From: Alicyclobacillaceae bacterium I2511
GTDB taxonomy: Bacteria > Bacillota > Bacilli > Alicyclobacillales > Alicyclobacillaceae
NCBI GenBank assembly: GCA_003584005.1
Contig: QXHL01000008.1
Span: 27,285-91,284 of the forward strand
Direction of reading: 5' to 3'
Length of the DNA stretch: 64,000 bases
The first letter of the stretch is position 1. Each line of letters begins with the position of its first letter. This document shows, piece after piece, positions 1-8,567 of the stretch. The position numbers were made by a program, and so were the translations under genes. The notes beneath the pieces are model-generated. The model did no database searches and was not told the DNA's origin. It saw nothing but the letters and a program-made list of their open reading frames with translations.

Positions 1-1212
1 AAGCACGCTTCCAGAGAACAACTATGCATGGACCTACCGATCCATGGAAAACGTGCGGGACTCCTTATCCATCGTCAAAGATACAAGTGTCGCGAGTGCG
101 GGCAAACGTTCTGGGAGCGATTGGACCATACCATTGATGCGAAGCGAAATTGCACTAAGCGGCTGTTGGCCTACATTGAGAAACAAAGCTTGAAGCGAAC
201 GTTTGTCAGTATTTCAGAAGATGTTGGACTCGATGAGAAAACCATCCGAAATATCTTTCGTGACTATGTGAACCGATTGGAGCAAACCATCCGATTTGAG
301 ACCCCTAAATGGCTCGGGATTGACGAAATTCACATTCTCAAGCCGCGGTGTGTCATAACGAATATTGAGGAGAGAACCCTCGTTGAGCTTCTTCCGAATC
401 GAAACAAGGAAACGGTCATCCATTATCTTCAGCGGTTACCAAATAAGGACCGAATCAAATACGTCACCATGGACATGTGGGCACCATACAGAGACGCCGT
501 TCAAGCAATACTTCCTGGTGCAACCATTATTGTGGATAAGTTTCATGTTGTACGTATGGCCAATCAAGCTCTGGAAACCATTCGCAAAGAACTCCGGGAG
601 GGTCTTTCTCCAAAAGAACGGCGCGGTTTGATGCATGATCGGTTTATCCTATTGAAACGTAAGCACGAACTCTCAGATATGGAACAAATCACGCTTCAGG
701 CATGGACAAAAAACCATGCGTCTTTGGGCACTGCCTACGAACTAAAGGAGTCTTTCTTTGACATTTGGGAAAGTGAGAGCCGACAGATGGCGGTGCTCAA
801 ATATCAGGATTGGAAGGCCCGGATCCCATCAAACTTGGAACATGCTTTTAAACCCTTGTTGAAAGCACTCACAAGTTGGGAGAACGAGGTCTTTGCCTAC
901 TTTGACCATCCCATCACCAACGCTTATACCGAATCGCTGAACAGCTTAATACGTGTCATAAATCGATTGGGTAGAGGTTATTCCTTTGAGGCGTTGAGAG
1001 CAAAAATTCTGTATACCGAGGGATTAGCGAAGGTTCGAAAGCCAAAATATCAAAAGAGGAAATTCACAGCTAGTTCCGAACTTACGGAGCATGATTACCA
1101 AATGTTTCACCAGCTAAGTTTACCTTCAGTGGTGCGTGAAGAACCTCACGAACAACTGCTCGGTATAGACATTTCCACCTTGATCGAGAAATTGGAGAAG
1201 GGTGATTTATAA
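1..1212 (+). CDS. ISL3-family transposase, 5' end outside the window
   Basis: DDE transposase of the ISL3 family. The frame is open to the window edge, so the ATG at 28 is probably internal; the first part of the N-terminal zinc-binding region is missing, but a CxxC pair (YKCRECGQTF) and the following helix-turn-helix are seen. Catalytic acids appear in LGIDEIH, VTMDMWAPYRDAV and NAYTESLN, in the usual ISL3 order. The rest is full length and unbroken, so this copy may be active. Its 3' end runs into a truncated minus-strand gene, which it appears to have interrupted. Confidence 0.9.
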   Translation, partial: KHASREQLCMDLPIHGKRAGLLIHRQRYKCRECGQTFWERLDHTIDAKRNCTKRLLAYIEKQSLKRTFVSISEDVGLDEKTIRNIFRDYVNRLEQTIRFETPKWLGIDEIHILKPRCVITNIEERTLVELLPNRNKETVIHYLQRLPNKDRIKYVTMDMWAPYRDAVQAILPGATIIVDKFHVVRMANQALETIRKELREGLSPKERRGLMHDRFILLKRKHELSDMEQITLQAWTKNHASLGTAYELKESFFDIWESESRQMAVLKYQDWKARIPSNLEHAFKPLLKALTSWENEVFAYFDHPITNAYTESLNSLIRVINRLGRGYSFEALRAKILYTEGLAKVRKPKYQKRKFTASSELTEHDYQMFHQLSLPSVVREEPHEQLLGIDISTLIEKLEKGDL

Positions 1213-1216
1213 GCCC

Positions 1217-1396
1217 TTTTCCACCATAAAATCCGAATACCCAATAATTTCCACTCGAAACGTGGCCCCAAATGACACTAAAGTCGTTCTGAATACTGGT
1301 ACTCGGCAGTCCTAAAGCTGCTGCAATACCTCGCACCATTTGTAAATCCGCTGTCTCTGCTGCGTACAGTAGGACTTGAGATGCGGCAATTCCCAT
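1217..1396 (-). pseudogene. N-terminal fragment of an unnamed small-protein family, cut by the ISL3 element
   Basis: About 60 residues from the start match the neighbouring gene at 1419-1895: both share an LLY motif, an Ala-rich helix, then (I)W-H-SSGNY followed by a hydrophobic strand. Homology stops at the end of the ISL3 transposase gene, and the rest of the reading frame lies inside the transposase gene antisense. A ribosome binding site (GAGGAGGGAT on the minus strand) precedes the ATG. No signal peptide is seen. I read it as a gene destroyed by insertion; the function of the family is unknown. Confidence 0.6.
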
Positions 1397-1418
1397 GTAG
1401 ATCCCTCCTCGTGTTTTG

Positions 1419-1895
1419 TTAACAAGTGCAGCCTTGGTTAGAATTCATGCCTGAGTTACAACTGGTGCTTGCGTCCGCTTCTGCTGGTAATGTACTTCCC
1501 CATCCGAACGGATAACTTCCATGAACGGCGTAGTACGCGAGCATAGCAGCCAATTTCAGTGTACCTAGAGCTGTTGTACCTGCTCCGTTTTCAAAGTAGT
1601 TTGCACCAGGAAGTGATGTTTCCGATTCGGTTGCATGAGCAAACGGTGTATGCCCTCCTGCTTCACCCGCAGGATTTGACCATCCACATGGGTTATAGTA
1701 GAGAGCCGTGTTTGCATTGGCACCAACGGCGATTACAAGATAATTTCCGCTCGACGTGTGCATCCATATGTCATAGAAGTTTCCCAACACATTCGGAGAA
1801 ACTGGAATACCGGAAATCGCTGCGGCTGCTAATGCCATGTCGTAGTTCTGTGGGTCTGCTGGATAAAGGAGTATGTTCCCTGCTGGTACAGTCAT
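1419..1895 (-). CDS. Unnamed family, leaderless protein with Cys-rich C-terminus
   Basis: A 158-residue protein not assigned to any family I recognise. It begins without a signal peptide and has a GNYLVIAVGANANTALYYN segment with NPCGW, a GTTALGTLKLAAMLAYYAVHG helix, and ends in a cysteine-rich tail (Cys at CNSG and GCTC). Two relatives lie in the window: the fragment just downstream (1217-1396) and one at 24756-25106. AGGTGATAT precedes the ATG. It lies downstream, on the same strand, of the holin-sigma-RsoA-like set, and the other members also sit near cell-wall enzymes; a role linked to that module is inference only. Confidence 0.65.
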   Translation of the reverse strand: MTVPAGNILLYPADPQNYDMALAAAAISGIPVSPNVLGNFYDIWMHTSSGNYLVIAVGANANTALYYNPCGWSNPAGEAGGHTPFAHATESETSLPGANYFENGAGTTALGTLKLAAMLAYYAVHGSYPFGWGSTLPAEADASTSCNSGMNSNQGCTC

Positions 1896-2083
1896 TAGAT
1901 ATCACCTCATTTTTTGATAACAAAAATCTAGCGGTTTTTGGATGGACGATTGATTGAAGTGAACACATGTTGATCTGGTGTGGATGTTTCCTCCAGTCCG
2001 CGACATTCCCTTTAAAAAGTGAAGAGTAGAGAACCTCGTTTCGACCCTCTACTTATATAAAAGACATCGACCCTCGATTTTGA

Positions 2084-2290
2084 TTACACATTTTTAAATT
2101 TTTTTGTGATGACCTCACGAATCAAAATCTCACACACCTCCTGGATGGCTTCGGGCTGCATTCGCCCAGACAACCGTGTGGCTCTTCGGATCTCCGGCAT
2201 GAATCCTTGGCAAAGGGGTCCTATAGACTGCCAATTCTCTCGACGGACTTGCAGCAGGAGGTCATGAATTTGCTGTGGACTGCGTTTCAC
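2084..2290 (-). CDS. RsoA-like protein: stand-alone sigma-70 region 2.1/2.2
   Basis: A 68-residue protein that looks like only the core-binding part of a sigma-70 factor: a hydrophobic helix ending in FMPEIRRATR, then PEAIQEV-ILI-EV--KF, matching the 'FEPLI...EDAIQEIYLKLLEAI.KF' pattern of regions 2.1-2.2. It starts with GTG in a GTGA overlap with the stop of the upstream sigma gene, so the two are translationally coupled. In Bacillus subtilis a comparable small partner, RsoA, works with the sigma factor SigO as a two-subunit sigma. Functional equivalence is inferred from size, motif and gene order. Confidence 0.6.
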   Translation of the reverse strand: MKRSPQQIHDLLLQVRRENWQSIGPLCQGFMPEIRRATRLSGRMQPEAIQEVCEILIREVITKKFKNV

Positions 2291-2670
2291 TGTTTCATCC
2301 CCGTTCCTATATGTCGCAATGCCTTTCGATGCAATCGACTCACTTCAGACTGACTCATTCCTAAAATTGCAGCCGTTTCCCGCTGTGTCGCTTGATGAAT
2401 ATAGAGGCTCACCATGACTTTGCGTTCCTATGGAGACAAAGTTTCAAAGACTAATCGCAACTCCACTTCTTGACAATTTTTGTCTGTCGATTCGGATGGA
2501 ATCAATTCTCCCATTTCTTCTCCATCCTCTGTGAGGATTTCATTGAGCGCCAGTAAATCCTTAGCCCACCGGGTGTATTTTTGATTAACTCGAATGGCCG
2601 CATTTCGAATCACTGTCTTACACCAAGCCACTTCCTGTTCCGGTGTGTACCCATCCTGACCCTCGGTCAT
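2287..2670 (-). pseudogene. Small sigma-70 factor (region 4) with an in-frame TAG
   Basis: A 127-codon gene whose C-terminal half is a clear sigma region 4 helix-turn-helix (TQRETAAILGMSQSEVSRLHRKAL). Codon 81 (2428-2430) is TAG; reading continues in the same frame afterwards, and the paralogue at 20097-20405 has an Arg at this position in an otherwise gap-free alignment. So one nonsense change separates this from an intact gene, unless the amber codon is read through. Its ATG overlaps the stop of the holin-like gene (ATGA) and its TGA overlaps the GTG of the RsoA-like gene, a tight three-gene operon. It lacks an obvious region 2, which the RsoA-like protein could supply. Confidence 0.7.
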
Positions 2671-3191
2671 TTTCCTCCCCCATTTCTGCCCTTTAGATAA
2701 ACTCCCTGCGCTAAATGTCCGCCTCCAATGGCTGCAGACGCGGACAGAAGACCGTTCAACCCCAACACGATCCACCCCGCAACAGAAGCAGGAAAAGGAC
2801 GAGTGGTGGACAAGAAAAGCAGTTCCCCAACTCCGACAGCCAGCCATTCTATAGCCACCTGTTTGATTCCAGGAACCCGATGAAGAACTTGAACGATGAG
2901 AAATACAGCGAAACTGGCTCCCCCGAAAGTGTGCAAAGAAGTCGTCGAAAACAAAGCGTCTGTCATCAAGGACCACCCTACCCAAACATTTGTTCGCTTA
3001 ATATTTGACGAAGCTGTCCCTGATTGTGTGACACGCAGAGGCAAACAACGAGAGATTTTTTGTTGGAGATTGACAGATCACTTCCCGTTGTAGGGGACAT
3101 ACTGAGAGGGGACGTTTAGGGGATGGATGTCCTTCATTTCAAGCGCAAAAGAAGAAAAATGCCCCCTTTCTGCACAGTTTTCGTGCAAGAA
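2597..3191. repeat. Segmental duplication, left copy
   Basis: About 595 bp that recurs with high identity at 20331-20929. It carries the holin-like gene, the first codons of the sigma gene and the upstream leader. The copies diverge inside the sigma gene on one side and at a degraded insertion-sequence remnant on the other. Confidence 0.75.
2667..2966 (-). CDS. Holin-like small membrane protein
   Basis: A 99-residue protein with three hydrophobic segments (about residues 13-31, 40-55 and 61-80) and a basic, Gly-rich tail, the layout of phage holins; motifs such as GGASFAVFLIVQ and LGLNGLLSASAAIGG fit holin-like proteins. I chose the ATG at 2966 because the near-identical copy at 20402-20701 also starts there; longer frames upstream diverge. 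It overlaps the sigma gene by ATGA. Sigma-plus-holin pairs are known from clostridial toxin and bacteriocin loci (TcdR/TcdE, UviA/UviB), where the holin-like protein aids release. Family assignment is by pattern only. Confidence 0.55.
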   Translation of the reverse strand: MTDALFSTTSLHTFGGASFAVFLIVQVLHRVPGIKQVAIEWLAVGVGELLFLSTTRPFPASVAGWIVLGLNGLLSASAAIGGGHLAQGVYLKGRNGGGK

Positions 3192-3364
3192 GGAGGCCAG
3201 CACCACCTGGAGTTTGGGGTTTGACTGTATCCCCCATGAAGGTATGCTATGCTCAATGTTTTCCGGAAAGGACATTCGCCCATGAAGCGCATCAACCTCC
3301 AAGACACCTTTTTCGTCAATGTCAAAGAGGACCACACCGTTTTTCTCACGAATCGGATTTTATT

Positions 3365-3703
3365 TCAAGAGAAAAACGTCGGATTCGAACCCAACAGATC
3401 TTTTCTGTCCCAAGGCCAAACGGCTTCCTCACGCTGTTCCACCGCCGCGTCCTCCGTGTAGGGCACAGCCGCTTTTCTCCACGACTCGGACTGCCAATCG
3501 GTGTCATCCATCAACACATAGAGGTCAAATTTTTCCCCGTCCCGAGTCATCGTCAACGCATGGCTTGATCCTTGCTGAATTGCGGTGTCAATGGTGTTTC
3601 GCAGCGCCAACAAACCCGCTTTGTTTCCCAAGATGAATGCGGGTTGGTGCCACTCTTGCTGGGCATGAAGGTGCAAAAGATTGGGCCTATTATCACCGTT
3701 CAT
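3365..3703 (-). CDS. Hypothetical protein, 112 aa
   Basis: Not recognised. A soluble protein with no signal peptide or membrane segment; acidic and Trp-rich in its second half (DDTDWQSESW, EEAVWPWDR). The ATG follows directly on the TAG of the upstream gene (3704-4006), with GGAG in the end of that gene as binding site, so the pair is co-translated. It lies upstream, on the same strand, of the holin-sigma module. Confidence 0.6.
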   Translation of the reverse strand: MNGDNRPNLLHLHAQQEWHQPAFILGNKAGLLALRNTIDTAIQQGSSHALTMTRDGEKFDLYVLMDDTDWQSESWRKAAVPYTEDAAVEQREEAVWPWDRKDLLGSNPTFFS

Positions 3704-4006
3704 CTAAATCACTCCTTCACCTGGCGCGGTATTGTCCTGCACCACGTTCCCATTAGCGTCGTAATACCTTGTTTTCCAACCAGGATGGCAGTTTTCGACA
3801 TGCCATTCTCCATCAAACACAACATCCAGATTGCTACTGTTGTTTGCGCCGACAATCGTGCCCATTTTGCCGCTCACTTCGATTCGCATACCTTGATAGG
3901 CAAATGAAATATTTCTTTGTTGGCATACTGATGTAAAGGTTTCTGGATTGCCAAAAAGGGATCGAACACTGGCTATTCCGATCTTTTTGACGCGCAAGTG
4001 AGGCAT
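3704..4006 (-). CDS. Hypothetical protein, 100 aa
   Basis: Not recognised. A soluble protein with a short beta-rich core (VSGKMGTIVGANNSSNLDVVFDGEWH) and no signal peptide. It is the first gene of a two-gene unit with 3365-3703. Only 39 bp separate its start from the right inverted repeat of the Tn3 transposon, and no convincing ribosome binding site or promoter is seen there, so the transposon has probably removed its native promoter. Confidence 0.55.
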   Translation of the reverse strand: MPHLRVKKIGIASVRSLFGNPETFTSVCQQRNISFAYQGMRIEVSGKMGTIVGANNSSNLDVVFDGEWHVENCHPGWKTRYYDANGNVVQDNTAPGEGVI

Positions 4007-4045
4007 GATGTCAATAAATAGGGCTTCCCAAATTCCGTCCTGTAA

Positions 4046-4083
4046 GGGGTACCGCCAACAAAACGCGAATTAACAACGCTATA
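4046..4083. repeat. Tn3-family terminal inverted repeat, transposase end
   Basis: Begins GGGGTACCGCCAACAAAACG and pairs with the inverted copy at 10182-10219. The transposase stop codon lies a few bases inside it. Confidence 0.85.
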
Positions 4084-4089
4084 ATTGGA

Positions 4090-7065
4090 TTAAAATGTAT
4101 GTTGGTCTGAGTCGCTCAATCTCAATGGTCTTAGACGGTCCAATGTAGGGTGCTGATCATCGTCGAATTTGTATTCTCCAAGGAAATTAATGTGTTCGAA
4201 TCCGAGTGGGAAGATGTGATGTAGTAAACTCTCATCAACATTTCCGCTTGTTTTGAGGAATTTCACCGCTTCCGTCAGATAGACCGTATTCCATACACTG
4301 ATTGCATTAATCAATATGTTGAGGGCGCTGGCCCGCTGCAATTGGGCTTGTAGTGCGCGTTCCCGGAATTCCCCGCGTTTACCAAAACAAATCGCCCTAG
4401 CTAGGTCATTCATATTTTCACCTTTATTAAGCTCTTTTTGAATTCGACGCCGAACCACCTTATCCGAGAGAATGTCGACTAAGAAAATCGTTTTTTCAAT
4501 ACATCCCATTTCATGTAACGCCTTGGCTAAACTATTTTTACGGGCATATGAACCGAGCTTACCCATGATGAGTGCACCAGGTACGATACCTTTCCGGATT
4601 GAATGGGAAACTCTCAACACCTCGTCGTAGTTTTCTCGAATGACCTTCACGTTAATTTGACCACGTAGCAGAGCGCTAATTTTCGAGAAGTCACCTGGCT
4701 TTCCGAACGTATGGAATCGGGTATCTTCTATATCTCGTAGACGGGGCGCGAAGCGAAATCCTAATAGGTGAGTAAGTCCAAATACATGGTCTGTATAACC
4801 GGCCGTATCCGTGTAGTGTTCCTCGATCTGTAGATCCGTCTCATGATGTAAAAGCCCATCAATCACATGCATTGCATCACGTGAATTCGTGTTGATCACC
4901 TGAACATAAAAAGATGTCCCTTGATCGCTCGTGAAACGATAAATCGTGGCACCCTTACCAAATCCATAATGCGGATTTGAATCCGCATGAAGTGATGATA
5001 CGCCAACCGTCATGCGCATACCATCGGATGACGAGGTTGTTCCATCGCCCCAAGCCGATGCTAAAGGGAGTCGATGCTGAAAATTTACTAGGCTGGTTTG
5101 AGCGCGGTGGAGCGTATCTTCATCCATTCGCCACTGGGCTGCATGTGCCATTTGTCGATAGCTGATACCCGGCGTGGCCTCAGCCATTTTAGTCAGCCCG
5201 ATATTTGTGCCCATAGCCATGAGAGCAGCCATAATGACAGGTTTTTCTTCCGGGCTCGGAGGTTTCCCGATCGAGCTATGGAGCAATTGCTGCTCAAATT
5301 CTGTCCAATGAGACACTTCGAGAAGTAAATCCGTAAGGTTTATGCGAGGGAGCATGCTATAGAGGGTTCGGCTCAGGGCTTTGGCTGCTTCAGGTACGTC
5401 ACTTTCCAAGCGGTCAACATGTAAATGGCCGTCTTCGAGTGCAATACCGTCTAATTCATCAATGTGGTCGCTTAAAAAATTTAAACGCTGCGTTAGAGTT
5501 TCCATACGTTCAGACAGGTACTCGTCTACTGAACTGCTGACGGCCAATCCTGTATCGCCAGCCTGTTTTGCCCTTTCCCACTCATCCTTTGAAACCAGGT
5601 ATTCTTCAAAGTCCTTGTGCTGTCGGCTTCCTACAATGGAGATGTTCCCACCGCGCACAGCATTTCTTAACTCGGTCAGAGCCGCCATTTCGTAGTAGGC
5701 GCGATTAATCTGTCCATCCGAGCCAATGACGTGGTTCCTCCATCGCCGTGGCACAAATGAAACGGGAGCATCGTCAGACATCTTTCGCTTGCCTGACGTA
5801 TTCATCTCACGAATCGTTTCAATGGCTTCGATGATGGGCTTTGCAGACGGAGTGGCCTGAAATTCTAAGGCCTTGAGGAAACTCGGTGTGTATTTACGAA
5901 GATAACCGAAACGGCCTTCAATAAGGTCCAAATAATCATAATCTATAGGTCTGGATAGTTGCTGTGCAGTTTCCACGGCAGCAGTAAGTTGATCCCATGG
6001 CATCACCTTTTCGACCATTTGAAAAGGGTCTACATTGCTATCTCGAGCTTGAATCAGTGCTGTACCTAATTCAGCAAAGGCAACGACCATGGCATTGATT
6101 GATTTGCCATTTTGTTGTTGTATCTCCTCCTGAGTCTTACGGCCTTTGTTCTGCAATGCGATCATTTGTCGATGGTGAATTTCGAAGGCCTGGTCGATGA
6201 GGTCTTGGCTTAGTTCCCGTAGATAGACAACTAAGATGGCGTATCGTTTAAGGTCTTGAAATCGCCGAAGTGCGAATGGTTCATATCGTGAACCGATTTT
6301 CGCTAACTGACGTAACCGGTTTGGATGTACAGTGCTTAGATCATTCGGTAACCCCAATGAACGAATCGTCTCCAATCGTTCAACCACCTGAAGAAAGGCT
6401 TCAGGTGAAGTCCGCTCCGGGGCTTCTTTTAGCCACGACCAAGTGGTTTTGTTTCCCTCGTGGGATGCCTCTAACAACTGGTCTAATGCTTGTTTCTGGG
6501 CATCCGAGAGTAACAAATAAATGTGCTTAAAAATGGCGTCCGATGTGTGGCGTCGAGCACTCCAGGCAACGCGCTCAATTGTCGTGATGGCAGGGAGAAT
6601 GACTTTCTCTTGGCGGAGCATCGATATTGCCGTTCGAATCAAATCAAGGGCATAATCATTTTCCAAAGCCTGCTTCGTGAGGCGCTGAAACAGTCGTCGA
6701 TATGATTGGAGTGAAAAGGACTGGTACCCGTAGGTGCCTCGAATTTCTTTGAGATGATCCCACACCGTATTCTCGCGAGCCGCATATGCATTCCAAAATT
6801 GCGGATCGACGTGAATCTGTTGGGCTGCGTGGCGAACAATCTTACCCGGTATCAGGGGGTAAGTGAACAAAGGCCACCCTGGATAGCGAATTAGTGCTAA
6901 CTGCACTGCAAATCCTAGTCGAGTGTCATCTCTGCGGTGCCGCGCGATAACAGCTAGGTCTCTAGCCGAAAATGTATGGTACGCGGCCAACTCCCATTCG
7001 CTTAGCTCATTCAAGTCCATCAAAGATTGGCGCTGTTCATTGGTTAACAACTCTTTTCCACGCAC
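4090..7065 (-). CDS. tnpA: Tn3-family transposase
   Basis: A 991-residue replicative transposase, normal length for Tn3 family members (about 960-1010). An N-terminal DNA-binding half (from RGKELLTNEQRQ) precedes the catalytic part: WGDGTTSSSDGMRM (first Asp), YTDTAGYTDHVFGLTHLLG (second Asp) and GEFRERALQAQLQRASALN with NAISVWNTVYL (the Glu-bearing region). The gene is intact. It starts 19 bp after the recombinase gene, on the same strand, so the two form one unit; the stop lies just inside the terminal repeat. Confidence 0.95.
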   Translation of the reverse strand: MRGKELLTNEQRQSLMDLNELSEWELAAYHTFSARDLAVIARHRRDDTRLGFAVQLALIRYPGWPLFTYPLIPGKIVRHAAQQIHVDPQFWNAYAARENTVWDHLKEIRGTYGYQSFSLQSYRRLFQRLTKQALENDYALDLIRTAISMLRQEKVILPAITTIERVAWSARRHTSDAIFKHIYLLLSDAQKQALDQLLEASHEGNKTTWSWLKEAPERTSPEAFLQVVERLETIRSLGLPNDLSTVHPNRLRQLAKIGSRYEPFALRRFQDLKRYAILVVYLRELSQDLIDQAFEIHHRQMIALQNKGRKTQEEIQQQNGKSINAMVVAFAELGTALIQARDSNVDPFQMVEKVMPWDQLTAAVETAQQLSRPIDYDYLDLIEGRFGYLRKYTPSFLKALEFQATPSAKPIIEAIETIREMNTSGKRKMSDDAPVSFVPRRWRNHVIGSDGQINRAYYEMAALTELRNAVRGGNISIVGSRQHKDFEEYLVSKDEWERAKQAGDTGLAVSSSVDEYLSERMETLTQRLNFLSDHIDELDGIALEDGHLHVDRLESDVPEAAKALSRTLYSMLPRINLTDLLLEVSHWTEFEQQLLHSSIGKPPSPEEKPVIMAALMAMGTNIGLTKMAEATPGISYRQMAHAAQWRMDEDTLHRAQTSLVNFQHRLPLASAWGDGTTSSSDGMRMTVGVSSLHADSNPHYGFGKGATIYRFTSDQGTSFYVQVINTNSRDAMHVIDGLLHHETDLQIEEHYTDTAGYTDHVFGLTHLLGFRFAPRLRDIEDTRFHTFGKPGDFSKISALLRGQINVKVIRENYDEVLRVSHSIRKGIVPGALIMGKLGSYARKNSLAKALHEMGCIEKTIFLVDILSDKVVRRRIQKELNKGENMNDLARAICFGKRGEFRERALQAQLQRASALNILINAISVWNTVYLTEAVKFLKTSGNVDESLLHHIFPLGFEHINFLGEYKFDDDQHPTLDRLRPLRLSDSDQHTF

Positions 7066-7084
7066 GCAACTTTGCCTCCGATAA

Positions 7085-7687
7085 TTAGCCTAAATCCAAC
7101 CGCAAATAAACAGCCTTTTTGTTCTCTTCCGTAATTCCGATGTACCTCAATGTGGTGCGTTCTGAGGAATGATTAAACAAATCCTGCAGAAGTGCTAAAT
7201 CTACGCCTGACTGGTAAGCATGGTATCCAAATGTTTTTCGTAAGGTGTGTGTACCAATTCGCCCGGAGGCCAGCTTCCCATCGTTATCCCAATCCACTAA
7301 TCCAATTAGCTCTGCAGCTTGATTTAGAATTTCCCACGCTCGTTCGCGCCGGATGGGTAGGCCAGTATGCTTTCTACTTGGAAACAAATAGTCATCCATG
7401 CTGGGGTGTTCTTGCTGGTAGTAACGTTCCAAAAGTTTCTTCACGGTATCACCGAGATAAACCCGTTTAGTCTTCCCTGTCTTTTTTTCAACAATGGTGA
7501 GATCTTCACGGGCCTTAGACGGCGCGCGAAAAACATCACCGGCCTTTAAGCTTAGAATGTCGCTGATACGGAGTCCCGAGTTGATGCCCAATACAAACAA
7601 CAGTTCGTTACGAATCGATTGATCTCGTAACACAGTTCGCATGGCTTGAATTTGTCTGATTTCCCGAATTGGTTCCACCGTTTTCAA
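7085..7687 (-). CDS. Tyrosine recombinase of the Tn3 transposon (TnpI-type resolution)
   Basis: A 200-residue phage-integrase-type recombinase with the conserved Arg in GLRISDI, HTLRKTFGYH, and LFNHSSERTTLRYIG, whose last Tyr is the nucleophile. It is shorter than TnpI of Tn4430 (about 284 aa) and consists of little more than the catalytic domain. In Tn4430-like transposons this enzyme resolves the cointegrate, and its expected site is the spacer just upstream. Lies 19 bp before tnpA. Confidence 0.9.
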   Translation of the reverse strand: MKTVEPIREIRQIQAMRTVLRDQSIRNELLFVLGINSGLRISDILSLKAGDVFRAPSKAREDLTIVEKKTGKTKRVYLGDTVKKLLERYYQQEHPSMDDYLFPSRKHTGLPIRRERAWEILNQAAELIGLVDWDNDGKLASGRIGTHTLRKTFGYHAYQSGVDLALLQDLFNHSSERTTLRYIGITEENKKAVYLRLDLG

Positions 7688-7732
7688 ATCTCTTATTCCA
7701 CCTTTTTATATGCAACATTATAGTTGATATAA

Positions 7733-7759
7733 TATCGTTATGTGGTATTCAAAACGATA
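7733..7759. promoter_or_regulatory. Candidate internal resolution core site
   Basis: TATCGTT (7733-7739) and AACGATA (7753-7759) form a 7-bp inverted repeat with a 13-bp spacer, just upstream of the recombinase gene where TnpI-type transposons carry their site; a further ATCGTTGAT copy lies at 7781. This resembles the two recombinase arms around a crossover region. Also in this 240-bp spacer would be divergent promoters for recombinase and cargo. Confidence 0.4.
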
Positions 7760-7930
7760 CAAAATGCACAATTTATAGAAATCGTTGATATGACGGGATT
7801 TTGAACCGAACACAAATACTTTATGTTCGATTCATAATTGTTTAAAATTTAACAAAACTATTCCGCTTAATAGAAGATTATGATAAACTTGCAATTGTAA
7901 GGAACATTTTGTTATATAGGGGTGATTTGG

Positions 7931-8488
7931 ATGAAGTTGAAAATGGTCGCTTCTGTTGCTACTGGTATTTTAGGTATTGGTCTAATTACTACTCCCGCAT
8001 TTGCTGCTTCCACGTCGACGCAACATGCTCCTGCAGCACCCATACTTAGGCAGGCATCAGTATCAGCAACAAATACTCACGGTACAGGCAACCTAATTAC
8101 TGAATCAATGACGACAAGTAACCCTTCTTCTGGAACCAAATCAAGCAAGCCCGGTACGATTTCTCCAAATGCTTCGGTTTCGCAAACATACAATGCGGGG
8201 ACGGCAACTTTTTACGCCTATAACATGGGCGGAGGAGTTGAAGAAGGTCAATGGAAATTAGTTAGCAGTGTTGGTTTCATCACCTCTGTGAATATGTTTA
8301 CGACCTTCGATACAGAATCATTTCAAGACAACTACCCCACTGCTTGGAATACAGTTCAAGCCAATGCTCACCAGGCTAATGTAGGTACTGGATGGCATGA
8401 TGTCGGATTTTCTGGTTACGGAACCGCCGATGCATTTTTGATTAGCTTTACCGTGCCCTATAACCAAGTAGGGACGGAGATTTATTGA
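7931..8488 (+). CDS. Tn3 cargo: secreted protein of unknown function
   Basis: A 185-residue protein with a typical Sec signal peptide (KLKMVASVATGILGIGLITT, cleavage after AFA) followed by a Ser/Thr-rich linker and a C-terminal domain from about residue 85 rich in Gly, Phe and Asn. No family recognised; the size and leader resemble secreted bacteriocin-like proteins but there is no motif to support that. Start at ATG 7931 because TAGGGGTG precedes it at good distance; a GTG three codons earlier overlaps that site. First gene of the cargo set. Confidence 0.65.
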   Translation: MKLKMVASVATGILGIGLITTPAFAASTSTQHAPAAPILRQASVSATNTHGTGNLITESMTTSNPSSGTKSSKPGTISPNASVSQTYNAGTATFYAYNMGGGVEEGQWKLVSSVGFITSVNMFTTFDTESFQDNYPTAWNTVQANAHQANVGTGWHDVGFSGYGTADAFLISFTVPYNQVGTEIY

Positions 8489-8506
8489 ACGAATGCAACG
8501 TAAATG

Positions 8507-8549
8507 GATGAGAACTGCTCTAGATTTTCTTATCAGAGCAGTTCTCATC
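8507..8549. terminator. Long hairpin between cargo genes 1 and 2
   Basis: A perfect 15-bp stem (GATGAGAACTGCTCT and its complement) with a 13-base loop. No strong T run follows, so it may act as a processing or attenuation element rather than a full terminator. Confidence 0.5.
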
Positions 8550-8567
8550 TGAGGGGCGTGGACAAGA

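Noticed and set aside
1559..1968. Overlapping frames on both strands across the unnamed-family gene
   Set aside because: They lie antisense or out of frame to a gene with relatives elsewhere in the window and show no family resemblance.
3078..3568. Several frames of 70-115 codons upstream of the holin-like gene
   Set aside because: They disagree between the two copies of the duplicated segment (frames break at different points), so they are not conserved as coding.
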